The notes under the pieces: model-generated
Seen by the model: the letters and a program-made list of their open reading frames with translations, nothing else
Databases searched by the model: none
Told to the model about the DNA's origin: nothing
In this document: piece after piece, positions 8,610 to 17,634 of the stretch
Layout of the letters: each line of letters starts with the position of its first letter
Position numbering within the stretch: position 1 is the first letter of the stretch
NCBI GenBank assembly: GCA_947243855.1
Contig: CAMXIK010000014.1
Location: 1-64,000, forward strand
Source: an uncultured Lachnospiraceae bacterium
GTDB lineage: Bacteria; Bacillota; Clostridia; Lachnospirales; Lachnospiraceae
DNA: 64,000 bases
Reading direction: 5' to 3'
Program-made: the position numbers and the translations under genes

Positions 8610-8811
8610 TGCTTAGTTAGATACTCCCTTTAGATAGTCAACACAAAATCGTGTTCACTAATAATTGAGCATCCCGACTGTATGCTCTGAATCCTATTCA
8701 TAATAAAAGAGACAATACGATTGATTCATACTGTCCCCGCCTCTGTATCATTATTTAGTTTTCACTCATGCGGCAGCAGTCCCAAACAACCGACTCCACC
8801 CAAACACTCCA

Positions 8812-9102
8812 TCACTTCCCTCTACCCTCTATCTTCTCCACCAGCCTCTCACTCGCCCGAAACTTCATCTTCCGATGCGCTGGCACAAAACATTCAGCCC
8901 CGCCAATCGGAATCCTGCCCATTCTCTCCTTAAACGTCTTCATCTCAAATTTCCCGATGCCTGTAAACACCACCTTCCTATCTTCGCTCATATAATCTGC
9001 AAGGGTTTCAAAGAACAGATCAACGCCCCTCCGCGCCTCTTTCTTGGTAATGCCTCCCGTCTCTGCCATCCTGTCTATAAATTCTTTCTTTAATACCGAC
9101 AT
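8812..9102 (-). CDS. HU/IHF-family DNA-binding protein
   Basis: 96 aa from the ATG at 9102. The HU fold is visible: N-terminal helices (KKEFIDRMAETGGITKKEARRGVDLFFETLADYM), then the beta arm region VVFTGIGKFEMKTFKERMGRIPIGG with P-A-H-R-K-M-K-F near the end. The usual GRNPxTG turn is changed to GRIPIGG, so this is a divergent HU and probably not the main chromosomal copy. AAGGAGG is 10 bases before ATG 9102; the upstream ATG at 9111 would touch the ribosome-binding site. It sits at the tRNA-side end of the mobile island and may belong to it. Confidence 0.8.
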   Translation of the reverse strand: MSVLKKEFIDRMAETGGITKKEARRGVDLFFETLADYMSEDRKVVFTGIGKFEMKTFKERMGRIPIGGAECFVPAHRKMKFRASERLVEKIEGRGK

Positions 9103-9111
9103 AGCCTGCAT

Positions 9112-9458
9112 TCCTCCTTATGCATAATTTATTTTGTTTTACGGTTATCGCCTATCATCCATCTCCCTGACGCTCTATGAGGCTCATACAGACGTTTTTG
9201 AATCGTTTGTGGGCATTCCCGTGATTTATTGCTAAACCACATAAATAAGCCCTCTGACAATGTTATTTTACAACTGCCAAAGGACTTATTTACATGTCCT
9301 AACAACATATGTACTTATCACGATGTACAGAATTTCTTTCTTTCTCGATTTTGAATCAAACATATGTTAGATTACTTTTGTGATTACCTTTTGATTACCT
9401 CGAAAATACAAAAAGCCCGGAACACTTGATTTTACAAGGATTCTGGACTTCTTTTGAA
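9112..9458. other. Island-tRNA junction, no gene seen
   Basis: About 350 AT-rich bases between the HU gene and tRNA-Met. A hairpin can form between ATAAATAAG near 9240 and CTTATTTAC near 9285. On the minus strand the sequence next to the tRNA contains the repeated motif GTAATC (near 9370-9400), and a short frame ends RGNQKVITKVI then stop, which resembles integrase C-termini but is too short to assign. This is where the left junction of an integrated element with the tRNA would lie. Confidence 0.35.
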
Positions 9459-9532
9459 TAGCGAGAGGGGGACTTGAACCCTCGACACTACGGGTATGAA
9501 CCGTATGCTCTAGCCAGCTGAGCTATCTCGCC
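9459..9532 (-). tRNA. tRNA-Met (CAT), elongator type
   Basis: On the minus strand the sequence folds as a tRNA: GGCGAGA acceptor, TAGCTCAGCTGGCTAGAGC D-arm, anticodon loop with CAT flanked by the ACGGT/ACCCG stem, and GGGTTCAAGTCCC T-arm. The acceptor pairs fully except for a G-U at 1:72, unlike initiator tRNAs, which carry a 1:72 mismatch. CCA is not encoded. The 3' end faces the mobile island. Confidence 0.9.
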
Positions 9533-9569
9533 ATAAAACTGTGAAGAAGTCGTCTCCGACTCCTCAAAA

Positions 9570-9642
9570 TGGGGCCTATAGGGCTCGAACCTATGACCCT
9601 CTGCTTGTAAGGCAGATGCTCTCCCAGCTGAGCTAAGACCCC
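9570..9642 (-). tRNA. tRNA-Val (TAC)
   Basis: Minus-strand 73-base tRNA: GGGGTCT acceptor pairs with AGGCCCC, D-arm TAGCTCAGCTGGGAGAGC, anticodon stem TCTGC/GCAGA with loop CTTACAA (anticodon TAC), and T-arm ATAGGTTCGAGCCCTAT. It lies 37 bases upstream of tRNA-Met and is probably co-transcribed with it. Confidence 0.92.
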
Positions 9643-9774
9643 GTTTATAGGCGGGCCGTTCACACAACCCGCTCTGCTAGTATACAATTGATTGCCATAG
9701 CTTGTCAAGCACTTTTTCAGAAATAGATCTCTCTGAAATAATTCAGCCATGCTCATTCATAAGTTGTCGGCATA

Positions 9775-11556
9775 TCACATCCGCTCCGGCGCAGAAAAAC
9801 CAAGCAGGTCAATACAGGTTTCCAGCACCTCCCTAGTCAATGTAAGCAGTGCAATCCACCCCGCTTTCTTCTCCGCATCCTCCTCGGTGAGAATCTTTGT
9901 CTCGTGGTAAAAATGATTGAACGCATTGGCCAAATCATAGATATAAGCGCAAATTCTGTGGGGTGCGATCTCCTCGCAAGCCGCCTCCATCATAGCGCTA
10001 TATTTGGTCAATTCCAGCATCAGACTCTTTTCTGACTCGCTTGTCGCTTCCTGTATGACTATATCAGTCAATTTACCGCCCTGTTCCTCATACTTGGCAA
10101 GAATTGACTTAATCCGTACAATCGTATAGAGAACATAGGGGCCAGTATCTCCCTCAAAGGAAGTAAACCGATCCATATCAAAGATATAGTCCTTAGAGGC
10201 CTGATTGGAGAGATCGCCGTATTTGATCGCCGCCAGCCCGACGATCTTAGCCGTCTCCTGAGCCTGCTCCATATCCACCGCCGCTCCCTTGGTCTCCCCG
10301 TTCTCCTGAATCTTGCGGATCATTTCCTCATTGATTTCCCGAATCAGATTTTCCAGCCGCATGACGCCGCCTTCCCTTGTCTTAAAGGGCTTGCCGTCCT
10401 TGCCGTTCATGGTGCCGAAACCGATGTGCACAAGCTCCGTATCTTCATTGACCAGTTTAGTTTTCCTTGCGCAGCGGAATACCTGTTCAAAATACAAGTC
10501 CTGTCTCTTATCCGTCAGGTAAATGATCTCGTCGGGACAATAATGCTCCATCCGATCCATGATGGTCGCCAGATCCGTCGTATTGTAAAGGGACGCCCCG
10601 TCGGATTTCAAAATCATGCAGGGCGGCACCTCCTTTGTGTCGGTCTCCTCTTTCACATCCACCACCAAAGCCCCGTCGCTCTCGTAAGCATAGCCGTCCC
10701 GCTTCATCATTTCCACCATGCCGGGAATGAGATCATGCACGTCGGACTCGCCCTTCCAAAGGTCAAATTCCACATTCAAATTGGCATAATTTTTCTTCAA
10801 ATCCGCCACCGACACGGCAATGATATGATCCCACAACGCGCGGTAACCTCTCACGCCGCTCTGGAGCTTATAGGTCGCCTCCATGGCGTCGGCTTTATAA
10901 GACTCGTCCTCCTTGGATTTCGCGCTTGCCGTCGGATAAATTTCCTCCAGTTCTCCTATGGTAAAGGGAGCTTCTACTGGATAATCGCCTTCGTAGTCAT
11001 CATCGAAATATACCAAGTCCGGCTGTCTTTTCTGCAATTCCGTGATAATAAGCCCCATTTGCAGACCCCAGTCTCCCAGATGAATGTCCCCGATCACCTC
11101 ATGACCTGCATAACGGCAGATGCGCTTGATGCTCTCACCGATAATCGCCGAGCGCAGATGTCCCACATGGAGCGGTTTTGCCACATTTGGTCCGCCATAG
11201 TCAATGATGATTTTCTTGGACTTCTCCGGTTTAGCCAGACCAAACTTATCGTTCTCCCTCATGTTACGCAGATAATCTCTGACAAAGGACTCCTTCACCT
11301 TCATGTTTAAAAAACCCGGAGCAACAGCCGACACTTCCGCTAACACTTCGCTCTCCGTCAGCTTCTGCGCCACCTCCTGCGCAATCACAAGCGGCGCCTT
11401 GTGATACTTTTTCGCGCCCGCCATAGCCCCGTTGCACTGATACTCGCACAGGTCGGGTCTGTTAGAAAGCGTCGCCCGGCCAAGCGCCGCGTCGTATCCG
11501 GCCTCTTCAAAAGCCTTCTTCATTTCCTCAGAGATCAAATCTAATATTTTCTGCAT
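9775..11556 (-). CDS. argS: Arginyl-tRNA synthetase
   Basis: 593-aa class I synthetase that charges tRNA-Arg. In order: an N-terminal tRNA-recognition (Add-1) domain, the Rossmann core with the HIGH-type motif HVGH at about residues 130-133 (in NVAKPLHVGHLRSA), and the DALR anticodon-binding domain. As in most ArgRS, a canonical KMSKS is absent; the loop reads FGTMNGKDGKPFKTREGG. The protein ends in PERM, typical of the family. The start is ATG 11556, with GGAGG 5 bases upstream; a GTG 12 bases earlier overlaps that ribosome-binding site. It lies 80 bases downstream of a small membrane-protein gene and upstream of two tRNA genes. Confidence 0.97.
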   Translation of the reverse strand: MQKILDLISEEMKKAFEEAGYDAALGRATLSNRPDLCEYQCNGAMAGAKKYHKAPLVIAQEVAQKLTESEVLAEVSAVAPGFLNMKVKESFVRDYLRNMRENDKFGLAKPEKSKKIIIDYGGPNVAKPLHVGHLRSAIIGESIKRICRYAGHEVIGDIHLGDWGLQMGLIITELQKRQPDLVYFDDDYEGDYPVEAPFTIGELEEIYPTASAKSKEDESYKADAMEATYKLQSGVRGYRALWDHIIAVSVADLKKNYANLNVEFDLWKGESDVHDLIPGMVEMMKRDGYAYESDGALVVDVKEETDTKEVPPCMILKSDGASLYNTTDLATIMDRMEHYCPDEIIYLTDKRQDLYFEQVFRCARKTKLVNEDTELVHIGFGTMNGKDGKPFKTREGGVMRLENLIREINEEMIRKIQENGETKGAAVDMEQAQETAKIVGLAAIKYGDLSNQASKDYIFDMDRFTSFEGDTGPYVLYTIVRIKSILAKYEEQGGKLTDIVIQEATSESEKSLMLELTKYSAMMEAACEEIAPHRICAYIYDLANAFNHFYHETKILTEEDAEKKAGWIALLTLTREVLETCIDLLGFSAPERM

Positions 11557-11636
11557 GCTATCCTCCACTTTGAAGCGGTTATGCTGTGGCAGTCTTTGTA
11601 TTGACCGACACAGTCATTTCATTTATCCATCTGCCT

Positions 11637-12272
11637 TTACGCCTGCTCTTTCTTCCTCTTCGGGAAAATGGGAGGCAGAATACCGATCTTTGCGCCGATC
11701 ATATGCGAACCGAATGTTCCCACCCAGAATAAAATCACCGCGGCGGTATCAAACTTAAACTTGATTGCATCCTCATCAGCAGAATCGAGAGCCGCTCCGA
11801 ACATATCCACGTAGAAAGTAGTATCCGAAAATTCCATCCCGCTTCTCTCTTCCTCCAACTGGCTGATCAAAGTCTCCGGAATTTCAAAAGGCACGATCTT
11901 TGCCACCGGCGTCTGTTTTTTATAACCGTCCACCGTCTTGCTGGCCTTTACATTGTTGCGCACACACACCACTTCGCCGGACGGAAGCTCCATCGGGTTC
12001 CACTCCTTATCATCATAAAACAGATGATACATCTCATAATTCTCGTCATCGGTCACCACATAAAACGTATCGTTCTGCTTCATTTCGGCGATGCTCTCCA
12101 CAAGAGGCGTATCGGCCGTCGGTTCTCCACCGATCTCGCCCTGCGGCAGTTCCTGCGTCTCATAACGCGCATCCGCCATCTCCACATACTTTTGTCCCGC
12201 AAAGATTGTTCCTCCTAAAAGAAGCCCTCCGATCAACAGACAGGGTACAAAATCCATTCTGATTTTTGCCAT
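11637..12272 (-). CDS. Hypothetical protein with two membrane segments
   Basis: 211 aa from ATG 12272, which has TGGAGG 5 bases upstream; longer upstream frames lack a ribosome-binding site. One transmembrane segment lies near the N-terminus (VPCLLIGGLLLGGTIFA) and one near the C-terminus (AAVILFWVGTFGSHMIGAKI), with an acidic soluble domain of about 130 residues between them, probably extracellular. The tail is basic (PKRKKEQA), fitting a cytosolic end. I recognise no family. It lies between queH and argS, about 200 bases after the former. Confidence 0.65.
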   Translation of the reverse strand: MAKIRMDFVPCLLIGGLLLGGTIFAGQKYVEMADARYETQELPQGEIGGEPTADTPLVESIAEMKQNDTFYVVTDDENYEMYHLFYDDKEWNPMELPSGEVVCVRNNVKASKTVDGYKKQTPVAKIVPFEIPETLISQLEEERSGMEFSDTTFYVDMFGAALDSADEDAIKFKFDTAAVILFWVGTFGSHMIGAKIGILPPIFPKRKKEQA

Positions 12273-12468
12273 CATTTCCTCCATTCTAAAACGCCCTGTG
12301 CCGAAAGGCGTTGCTTTCTTATGTATTTTTGGCACTTATGCCGCCTATCCTAGCATCCCTTAGCGCCATATGTCAATCCCTCTTACAGCTTTTCGGCTAT
12401 TTTAGTGAAGTTCCGTCCCTTTTTTATTGATCCTTTATCTATTTTTCCTATCGGCCCATGCTTTCCTA

Positions 12469-13122
12469 TTATACTGAATGCACTCTGCTTTGACAATGCG
12501 GCGTCCTCGAGTACACGCACCCGCAATAATCCTGCCGGTACAAGCCGTATTCCCTCGACAGCTCGATCGACCGCTTATAGCCGTCCCGCTTTTTAAAATC
12601 CGAAGGAAGCCACTCCACGCCATACTCCGCCGCCAGCGCTTCCCCGATTTCATTGATCTTCGCCGCGTTTTTCAAAGGGCTGATAGAAAGTGTGGTGGTA
12701 AAATAATCATAGTTTCCTGCCTGCGCCAGTTTCGCCGTCTCCCGAAGCCGCAGTTCGTAGCAAGCAAAGCACCGTTCGCCGCCCTCGGGGCAAGATTCCA
12801 ATCCCTTAGCGATCTCAAAAAAGCGGCCCGGTTCATAGTCGCCCTCGATGATCTGTATTGGACAGCCACCGCCCGCCGCATTATACGCCGCAATCAGCCG
12901 CTTCTGCTCTTCCGCCCGCTTTTGGTACTCCGTATCCTCGGTGATATTCGGATTATAATAAAAAACGGTAATCCGAAAATACCGCCGCAGATATTCCAAC
13001 ACATAACTGCTGCATGGGGCACAGCAGCTGTGGAGAAAAAGAGTCGGCGCGCCCCCTTCTGCCACACCGATCTTCTCTATGATTTTATCCAATTCTTTCT
13101 GATAATTTCTGATTACACTCAT
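12469..13122 (-). CDS. queH: Epoxyqueuosine reductase QueH
   Basis: 217 aa. Members of this family (formerly DUF208) reduce epoxyqueuosine to queuosine in the wobble base of tRNAs with GUN anticodons, using an Fe-S cluster. The diagnostic cysteines are present: H-S-C-C-A-P-C near residue 35, CFACYELRLRETA in the middle and DYCGCVYS near the end. The protein has the expected length. Its ATG overlaps the carB stop by 4 bases (ATGA), so it is translated from the carAB message. No queuosine biosynthesis genes are nearby, so the link to carB is probably positional. Confidence 0.92.
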   Translation of the reverse strand: MSVIRNYQKELDKIIEKIGVAEGGAPTLFLHSCCAPCSSYVLEYLRRYFRITVFYYNPNITEDTEYQKRAEEQKRLIAAYNAAGGGCPIQIIEGDYEPGRFFEIAKGLESCPEGGERCFACYELRLRETAKLAQAGNYDYFTTTLSISPLKNAAKINEIGEALAAEYGVEWLPSDFKKRDGYKRSIELSREYGLYRQDYCGCVYSRTPHCQSRVHSV

Positions 13123-16100
13123 GGATTGCCCCGCCTTGCAATCGACGCAATATCGATCAGCGTCAATTCTTCCTGTTTCTCTGCATTTTCCAAGCTGGTC
13201 ACAAGAGCCGCAGCCGTGTCCATGGCAGTAATACAGTTGACGCCCGTCTCGATGGAAGTTCTGCGGATCAGGAAACCGTCTCTGTTCTTGTCCCGACCCT
13301 GCGTGGGTGTGTCGATCACCAGATCGATCCTGTGTCCCAGAATCAAATCCATAACGGTCGGGGATTCCTGATGAATTTTATTGACCTTTCTCGCCTTCAC
13401 GCCAGCCTCGTTCAAGACTGCCGCCGTACTTCTGGTCGCGTAAATGATATAGCCCAGCTTCTCAAAGCGGCGTGCTATCTCGATCGCTTCCCCTTTATCC
13501 GCATCCTTCACGGTGATAATCATCTGCTTATGCTTGGGCAGATTGATACCCGCCCCAAGGAACGCCTTGTAAAGCGCCTCGTTAAAAGTTTTTGCGATGC
13601 CAAGACACTCGCCCGTGGACTTCATTTCCGGACCCAGACTAATCTCCGCGCCCCGAATCTTCTCAAAAGAGAATACCGGCATTTTCACGGCAAAGTAATC
13701 CGCCGCCGGCTGTAATCCCGGCTCATAGCCCAGCTCCCGTATCTTTTTCCCGATAATCACCTCCGTGGCCAGATCCACGATAGGAATCCCCGTCACCTTG
13801 CTGATATAGGGCACGGTACGGGAGGAACGGGGATTGACCTCGATCACATACACCTCGTCGCCCATGGCGATAAACTGAATGTTGATCAGGCCGATCACGT
13901 GGAGAGCCTTTGCCAACCGCCTCGAATACTCCGCAATGGTCTCCTTCACCTTCTCGCTGACCGTAGGCGCGGGATAGACGGAAATGCTGTCGCCGGAATG
14001 CACGCCCGTCCGCTCGATATGCTCCATAATGCCCGGAATCAAAATATCCGTGCCGTCGCAGACCGCATCCACCTCCAACTCCTTGCCCTGTAAATATTTA
14101 TCCACCAGAATCGGATGATCCTGCTCGTAGCGGTTGATCACCGCCATAAATTCTTCGATTTCCTGATCGGAAAGGGCGATCTGCATTCCTTGTCCGCCCA
14201 GCACATAGGAGGGCCGCACCAGTACGGGATAGCCCAGCCGGTTCGCCACCTCTTTGGCTTCCTCGGCGGTATAGACCGTGCCCCCTGCTGCCCGCGGAAT
14301 CTCCGTCTCCTCCAGAATCTGGTCAAAAAGCTCGCGGTCCTCCGCCGCGTCCACATCCTCCGCTTTGGTGCCCAGAATCGGCACACCCATTTTCATCAGG
14401 CTCTCCGTCAGCTTGATGGCCGTCTGCCCGCCAAACTGCACCACCGCCCCGTCTGGCTTTTCCACGTTGACGATGTTCTCCACATCTTCCGGCGTCAGCG
14501 GCTCAAAGTAGAGTTTGTCCGCAATGTCAAAGTCGGTGCTCACCGTCTCCGGGTTATTGTTGACAATAATGGTCTCGTAGCCCTCTCTTGCAAAGGCCCA
14601 AGTGGCGTGCACGGAACAGTAGTCGAACTCGATGCCCTGTCCGATGCGGATAGGCCCGGAACCAAGCACCAACACCTTCTTTTTCGGATGGGACTCCTCC
14701 ACCTCCGTCTCCGAACCGAACACGGAATAATAGTAGGGGGTGCTCGCCGCAAACTCCGCCGCGCAGGTGTCCACCATCTTAAAGGCTGCCACGATGCCGT
14801 TATCATAGCGCAGCTTTTTGATCTCTTCCTCGCTCTTCCCCGTCAGCCTTGCAATCACATTGTCGGGAAATTCAATGCGCTTCGCCTCTTTTAAAAGCTC
14901 TACCGTAAGCGGCCCCTTTTCCAGCGCCGCCTCCATCTCCGTCAGAATCGCGATCTTATCAATAAACCAGTGATCCACCATGGTAATCTCGTGGATCGTG
15001 TCATAGTCTATCCCCTTGCGGATGGCCTCCGCAATGATATAGATTCTCTGGTCGTCCACAATCTTCATGCGCTCCAACAATTCTTCTTCCGAAAGCGCGG
15101 AAAAATCATAACTGCGCAGGCAGTCCACATGCTGTTCTAGGGAACGGATCGCCTTCATCAGCGCGCCTTCAAAATTGTTGGCAATGCTCATCACCTCGCC
15201 CGTAGCCTTCATCTGGGTGGTGAGCGTGCGCTTCGCCGTGATAAATTTATCGAAAGGCAGTCTCGGTATCTTCACCACGCAGTAATCTAATGTCGGCTCA
15301 AAGCTGGCGTAGGTCTTGCCCGTGATCGCGTTTTTAATCTCGTCCAGCGTATAACCAAGCGCAATTTTTGCCGCTACCTTGGCGATCGGATAGCCCGTGG
15401 CCTTACTTGCCAATGCGGAAGATCGGCTCACACGGGGATTGACCTCGATCACGCAGTATTCAAAACTGGTGGGATGCAGGGCAAACTGTACGTTACAGCC
15501 GCCAGTGATCTCCAACTCGTCGATAATGTTAAGAGCGGCGCTCCGAAGCATCTGATACTCTTTATCCCCCAACGTCTGGGAAGGAGCCACCACAATGCTG
15601 TCGCCAGTATGCACGCCCACCGGGTCGATATTTTCCATGTTGCAGACGGTAATGCAGTTGCCCGCGCCGTCCCGCATGACCTCGTACTCGATCTCCTTCC
15701 AGCCCGCGATGCACCGCTCCACCAGCACCTGTCCTACACGGGAAAGCCGAAGTCCGTTCGCCAGAATCTCTTCCAGTTCCACCTGATTGTGGGCGATGCC
15801 GCCGCCGGAGCCGCCCAGCGTATAGGCAGGACGAAGCACCACAGGATAGCCGATCTTTCTCGCAAAAGCTATGCCGTCTTCCATATTTTCCACCACAAGA
15901 GACGGCGCGCATGGCTCCCCGATCTTTTCCATGGTCTCCTTAAATTCCAGACGGTCCTCCGCCTTGCGGATGGTTTTCGCCGTGGTGCCAAGAAGCGTCA
16001 CGCCGTGCTCCGCAAGAAACCCAGACTCGTCCAGCTCCATGCCCAGATTCAGACCCGCCTGTCCGCCCATGTTGGGAAGCAGGGAGTCCGGCTTTTCCTT

Positions 16101-16337
16101 CATGATAATCTGCTCTAACACCTTCGCCGTCAAAGGCTCAATATACACTTTATCCGCAATATCGCCGTCGGTCATGATGGTGGCGGGGTTAGAATTGACC
16201 AGAATCACCTCCATGCCCTCCTCTTTTAAGGAGCGGCAGGCCTGCGTTCCCGCATAGTCAAACTCCGCCGCCTGTCCGATCACGATAGGCCCGGAACCGA
16301 TCACTAACACTCTTTTTACATTTGGATTTTTAGGCAT
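13119..16337 (-). CDS. carB: Carbamoyl-phosphate synthase large subunit
   Basis: 1,072 aa. Makes carbamoyl phosphate from bicarbonate, ammonia delivered by CarA, and two ATP, for pyrimidine and arginine synthesis. The duplicated architecture is clear: two halves each opening with a V-L-V-(I/L)-G-S-G-P-I-x-I-G-Q motif (KRVLVIGSGPIVIGQAAEFDY and KKVLVLGSGPIRIGQGIEFDY), each with an ATP-grasp domain (VEVNPR/IEVNPRSSRT), and a C-terminal MGS-like allosteric domain. The start is ATG 16337 with GGAGG upstream, overlapping the carA stop by 8 bases. The frame extends further upstream without a ribosome-binding site. Confidence 0.98.
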   Translation of the reverse strand: MPKNPNVKRVLVIGSGPIVIGQAAEFDYAGTQACRSLKEEGMEVILVNSNPATIMTDGDIADKVYIEPLTAKVLEQIIMKEKPDSLLPNMGGQAGLNLGMELDESGFLAEHGVTLLGTTAKTIRKAEDRLEFKETMEKIGEPCAPSLVVENMEDGIAFARKIGYPVVLRPAYTLGGSGGGIAHNQVELEEILANGLRLSRVGQVLVERCIAGWKEIEYEVMRDGAGNCITVCNMENIDPVGVHTGDSIVVAPSQTLGDKEYQMLRSAALNIIDELEITGGCNVQFALHPTSFEYCVIEVNPRVSRSSALASKATGYPIAKVAAKIALGYTLDEIKNAITGKTYASFEPTLDYCVVKIPRLPFDKFITAKRTLTTQMKATGEVMSIANNFEGALMKAIRSLEQHVDCLRSYDFSALSEEELLERMKIVDDQRIYIIAEAIRKGIDYDTIHEITMVDHWFIDKIAILTEMEAALEKGPLTVELLKEAKRIEFPDNVIARLTGKSEEEIKKLRYDNGIVAAFKMVDTCAAEFAASTPYYYSVFGSETEVEESHPKKKVLVLGSGPIRIGQGIEFDYCSVHATWAFAREGYETIIVNNNPETVSTDFDIADKLYFEPLTPEDVENIVNVEKPDGAVVQFGGQTAIKLTESLMKMGVPILGTKAEDVDAAEDRELFDQILEETEIPRAAGGTVYTAEEAKEVANRLGYPVLVRPSYVLGGQGMQIALSDQEIEEFMAVINRYEQDHPILVDKYLQGKELEVDAVCDGTDILIPGIMEHIERTGVHSGDSISVYPAPTVSEKVKETIAEYSRRLAKALHVIGLINIQFIAMGDEVYVIEVNPRSSRTVPYISKVTGIPIVDLATEVIIGKKIRELGYEPGLQPAADYFAVKMPVFSFEKIRGAEISLGPEMKSTGECLGIAKTFNEALYKAFLGAGINLPKHKQMIITVKDADKGEAIEIARRFEKLGYIIYATRSTAAVLNEAGVKARKVNKIHQESPTVMDLILGHRIDLVIDTPTQGRDKNRDGFLIRRTSIETGVNCITAMDTAAALVTSLENAEKQEELTLIDIASIARRGNP

Positions 16338-17427
16338 GGTATCCTCCATTTCGCATGTTTTCAATAAACCGGTCAAACAAATACGAGGAATCCTGCGGCC
16401 CGGGGCACGCTTCGGGATGAAACTGCACCGTAAAAATATTTTTACCCGTATAGGAAAGGCCCTCGTTTGTCCCGTCGTTTACATTGACAAAGGCCGGCGT
16501 CGCCACCTTGGCGTCTAGCTTATCCGTGTCCACCACATACCCGTGATTCTGGGAGGAAATATAGACCCTTCCGGTAACCAGATCTTTCACCGGATGATTA
16601 CCGCCCCGGTGGCCGTATTTCATTTTAAAAGTGTCCGCCCCAGTGGCCAGCGCCATTAACTGATGTCCAAGGCAGATCGCAAAAATCGGCGTATCAGATT
16701 CGTAAAGTTTTCGAATTTCTTCTATAATAGTGGTGCACTCTTTCGGGTCTCCCGGCCCGTTACTCAGCATGATGCCGTCGGGCTTGTCCCCCAGAATCTC
16801 CGCCGCACTGGTTGCTGCCGGATAAATCGTCACGTCGCACCCTCTGGCGGCAAGCGACTTCGCAATATTATTCTTTGTCCCAAGATCAAGCAACGCCACC
16901 CGCAGGCCCGCTCCGTTTCCTTCCGCGCCTTTCAGGGTATATTTTTCGGTGCAGCTTACCCGCTCCACTACCTTTCCTGTCGTATATGCTTTTAACTTGG
17001 GAAGTATTTGTTCAAGATGATAATTCTCATCGGTCGTGATCATACCGTTCATAGTGCCTTTTTCACGAAGGATTCTGGTGAGGGCTCTGGTGTCGATCCC
17101 GGCGATACCCGGCACACCGTTTTCCTCCAAGAATTGCTGAATGGAAATGTCGCTTCTGAAATTGCTGGGAATCCGCGATAGCTCCCGTACGATCAAGCCG
17201 TCGGGCCACGGCCGTTTCGATTCCATATCCTCCAGACATACCCCGTAGTTCCCGATCAGCGGATATGTCATACACACTGCCTGTCCCGCATAGGACGGGT
17301 CCGTCAGCACTTCCAAATAACCCGCCATCGAAGTGTTAAAAACGATCTCGCTGATAATCTCCTTCTGCGCCCCTATGTGACTGCCCATAAACACAGTGCC
17401 GTCTTCCAAAATTAAGAATGATTTCAT
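16330..17427 (-). CDS. carA: Carbamoyl-phosphate synthase small subunit (glutamine amidotransferase)
   Basis: 365 aa from ATG 17427 (MKSFLILEDG). It hydrolyses glutamine and channels ammonia to CarB. The N-terminal CPSase domain contains GNYGVCLEDMES; the C-terminal class I amidotransferase domain has LSNGPGDP, the nucleophile in FAICLGHQLMA, and the His-Glu pair in VQFHPEACPGP. The frame opens 16 codons earlier, but those residues are atypical. The carA and carB frames overlap, so the subunits are translationally coupled. A hairpin lies between the probable promoter and the start. Confidence 0.97.
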   Translation of the reverse strand: MKSFLILEDGTVFMGSHIGAQKEIISEIVFNTSMAGYLEVLTDPSYAGQAVCMTYPLIGNYGVCLEDMESKRPWPDGLIVRELSRIPSNFRSDISIQQFLEENGVPGIAGIDTRALTRILREKGTMNGMITTDENYHLEQILPKLKAYTTGKVVERVSCTEKYTLKGAEGNGAGLRVALLDLGTKNNIAKSLAARGCDVTIYPAATSAAEILGDKPDGIMLSNGPGDPKECTTIIEEIRKLYESDTPIFAICLGHQLMALATGADTFKMKYGHRGGNHPVKDLVTGRVYISSQNHGYVVDTDKLDAKVATPAFVNVNDGTNEGLSYTGKNIFTVQFHPEACPGPQDSSYLFDRFIENMRNGGYHA

Positions 17428-17502
17428 CTTATGCCCTGTCCCTTCCACCGATAAAATACTGGCATATTTCATCATTTATAGGAAACCTCCGCGCACATAA
17501 AG

Positions 17503-17556
17503 TAGGCGGAGGCTTCTTTGCCACCGCCTATTGTATCATATCTGCCAAAAGTATAC
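17503..17556 (-). promoter_or_regulatory. Probable carA promoter region and leader hairpin
   Basis: On the minus strand a TACAAT hexamer near 17530 could be a -10 element. It is followed at once by a strong hairpin with TAGGCGG (17524-17530) pairing to CCGCCTA (17503-17509), whose inner part GGC/GCC extends the stem. A weak T-rich stretch follows (CTTTATG). No PyrR-binding consensus is apparent. The arrangement would suit transcription attenuation or mark the end of the trp transcript, but the T-run is short. Confidence 0.35.
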
Positions 17557-17634
17557 TATACCTATCCTGTAATTTTTCTGAAAATCTTCATTTGCATCCT
17601 AACACGCCCTATTTTACAGCTTTCTGCCCTGCTG

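Noticed and set aside
10426..11310. 294-aa plus-strand frame opposite argS
   Set aside because: Lies entirely antisense to a clearly identified argS; composition rich in His, Arg and Leu as expected for a shadow frame, no ribosome-binding site.
11557..11568. Upstream GTG start for argS
   Set aside because: The GTG overlaps the GGAGG that serves the ATG at 11556, and the family start matches the ATG.
12478..13371. 297-aa plus-strand frame across queH and carB
   Set aside because: Antisense to two confident genes and without family-like motifs.
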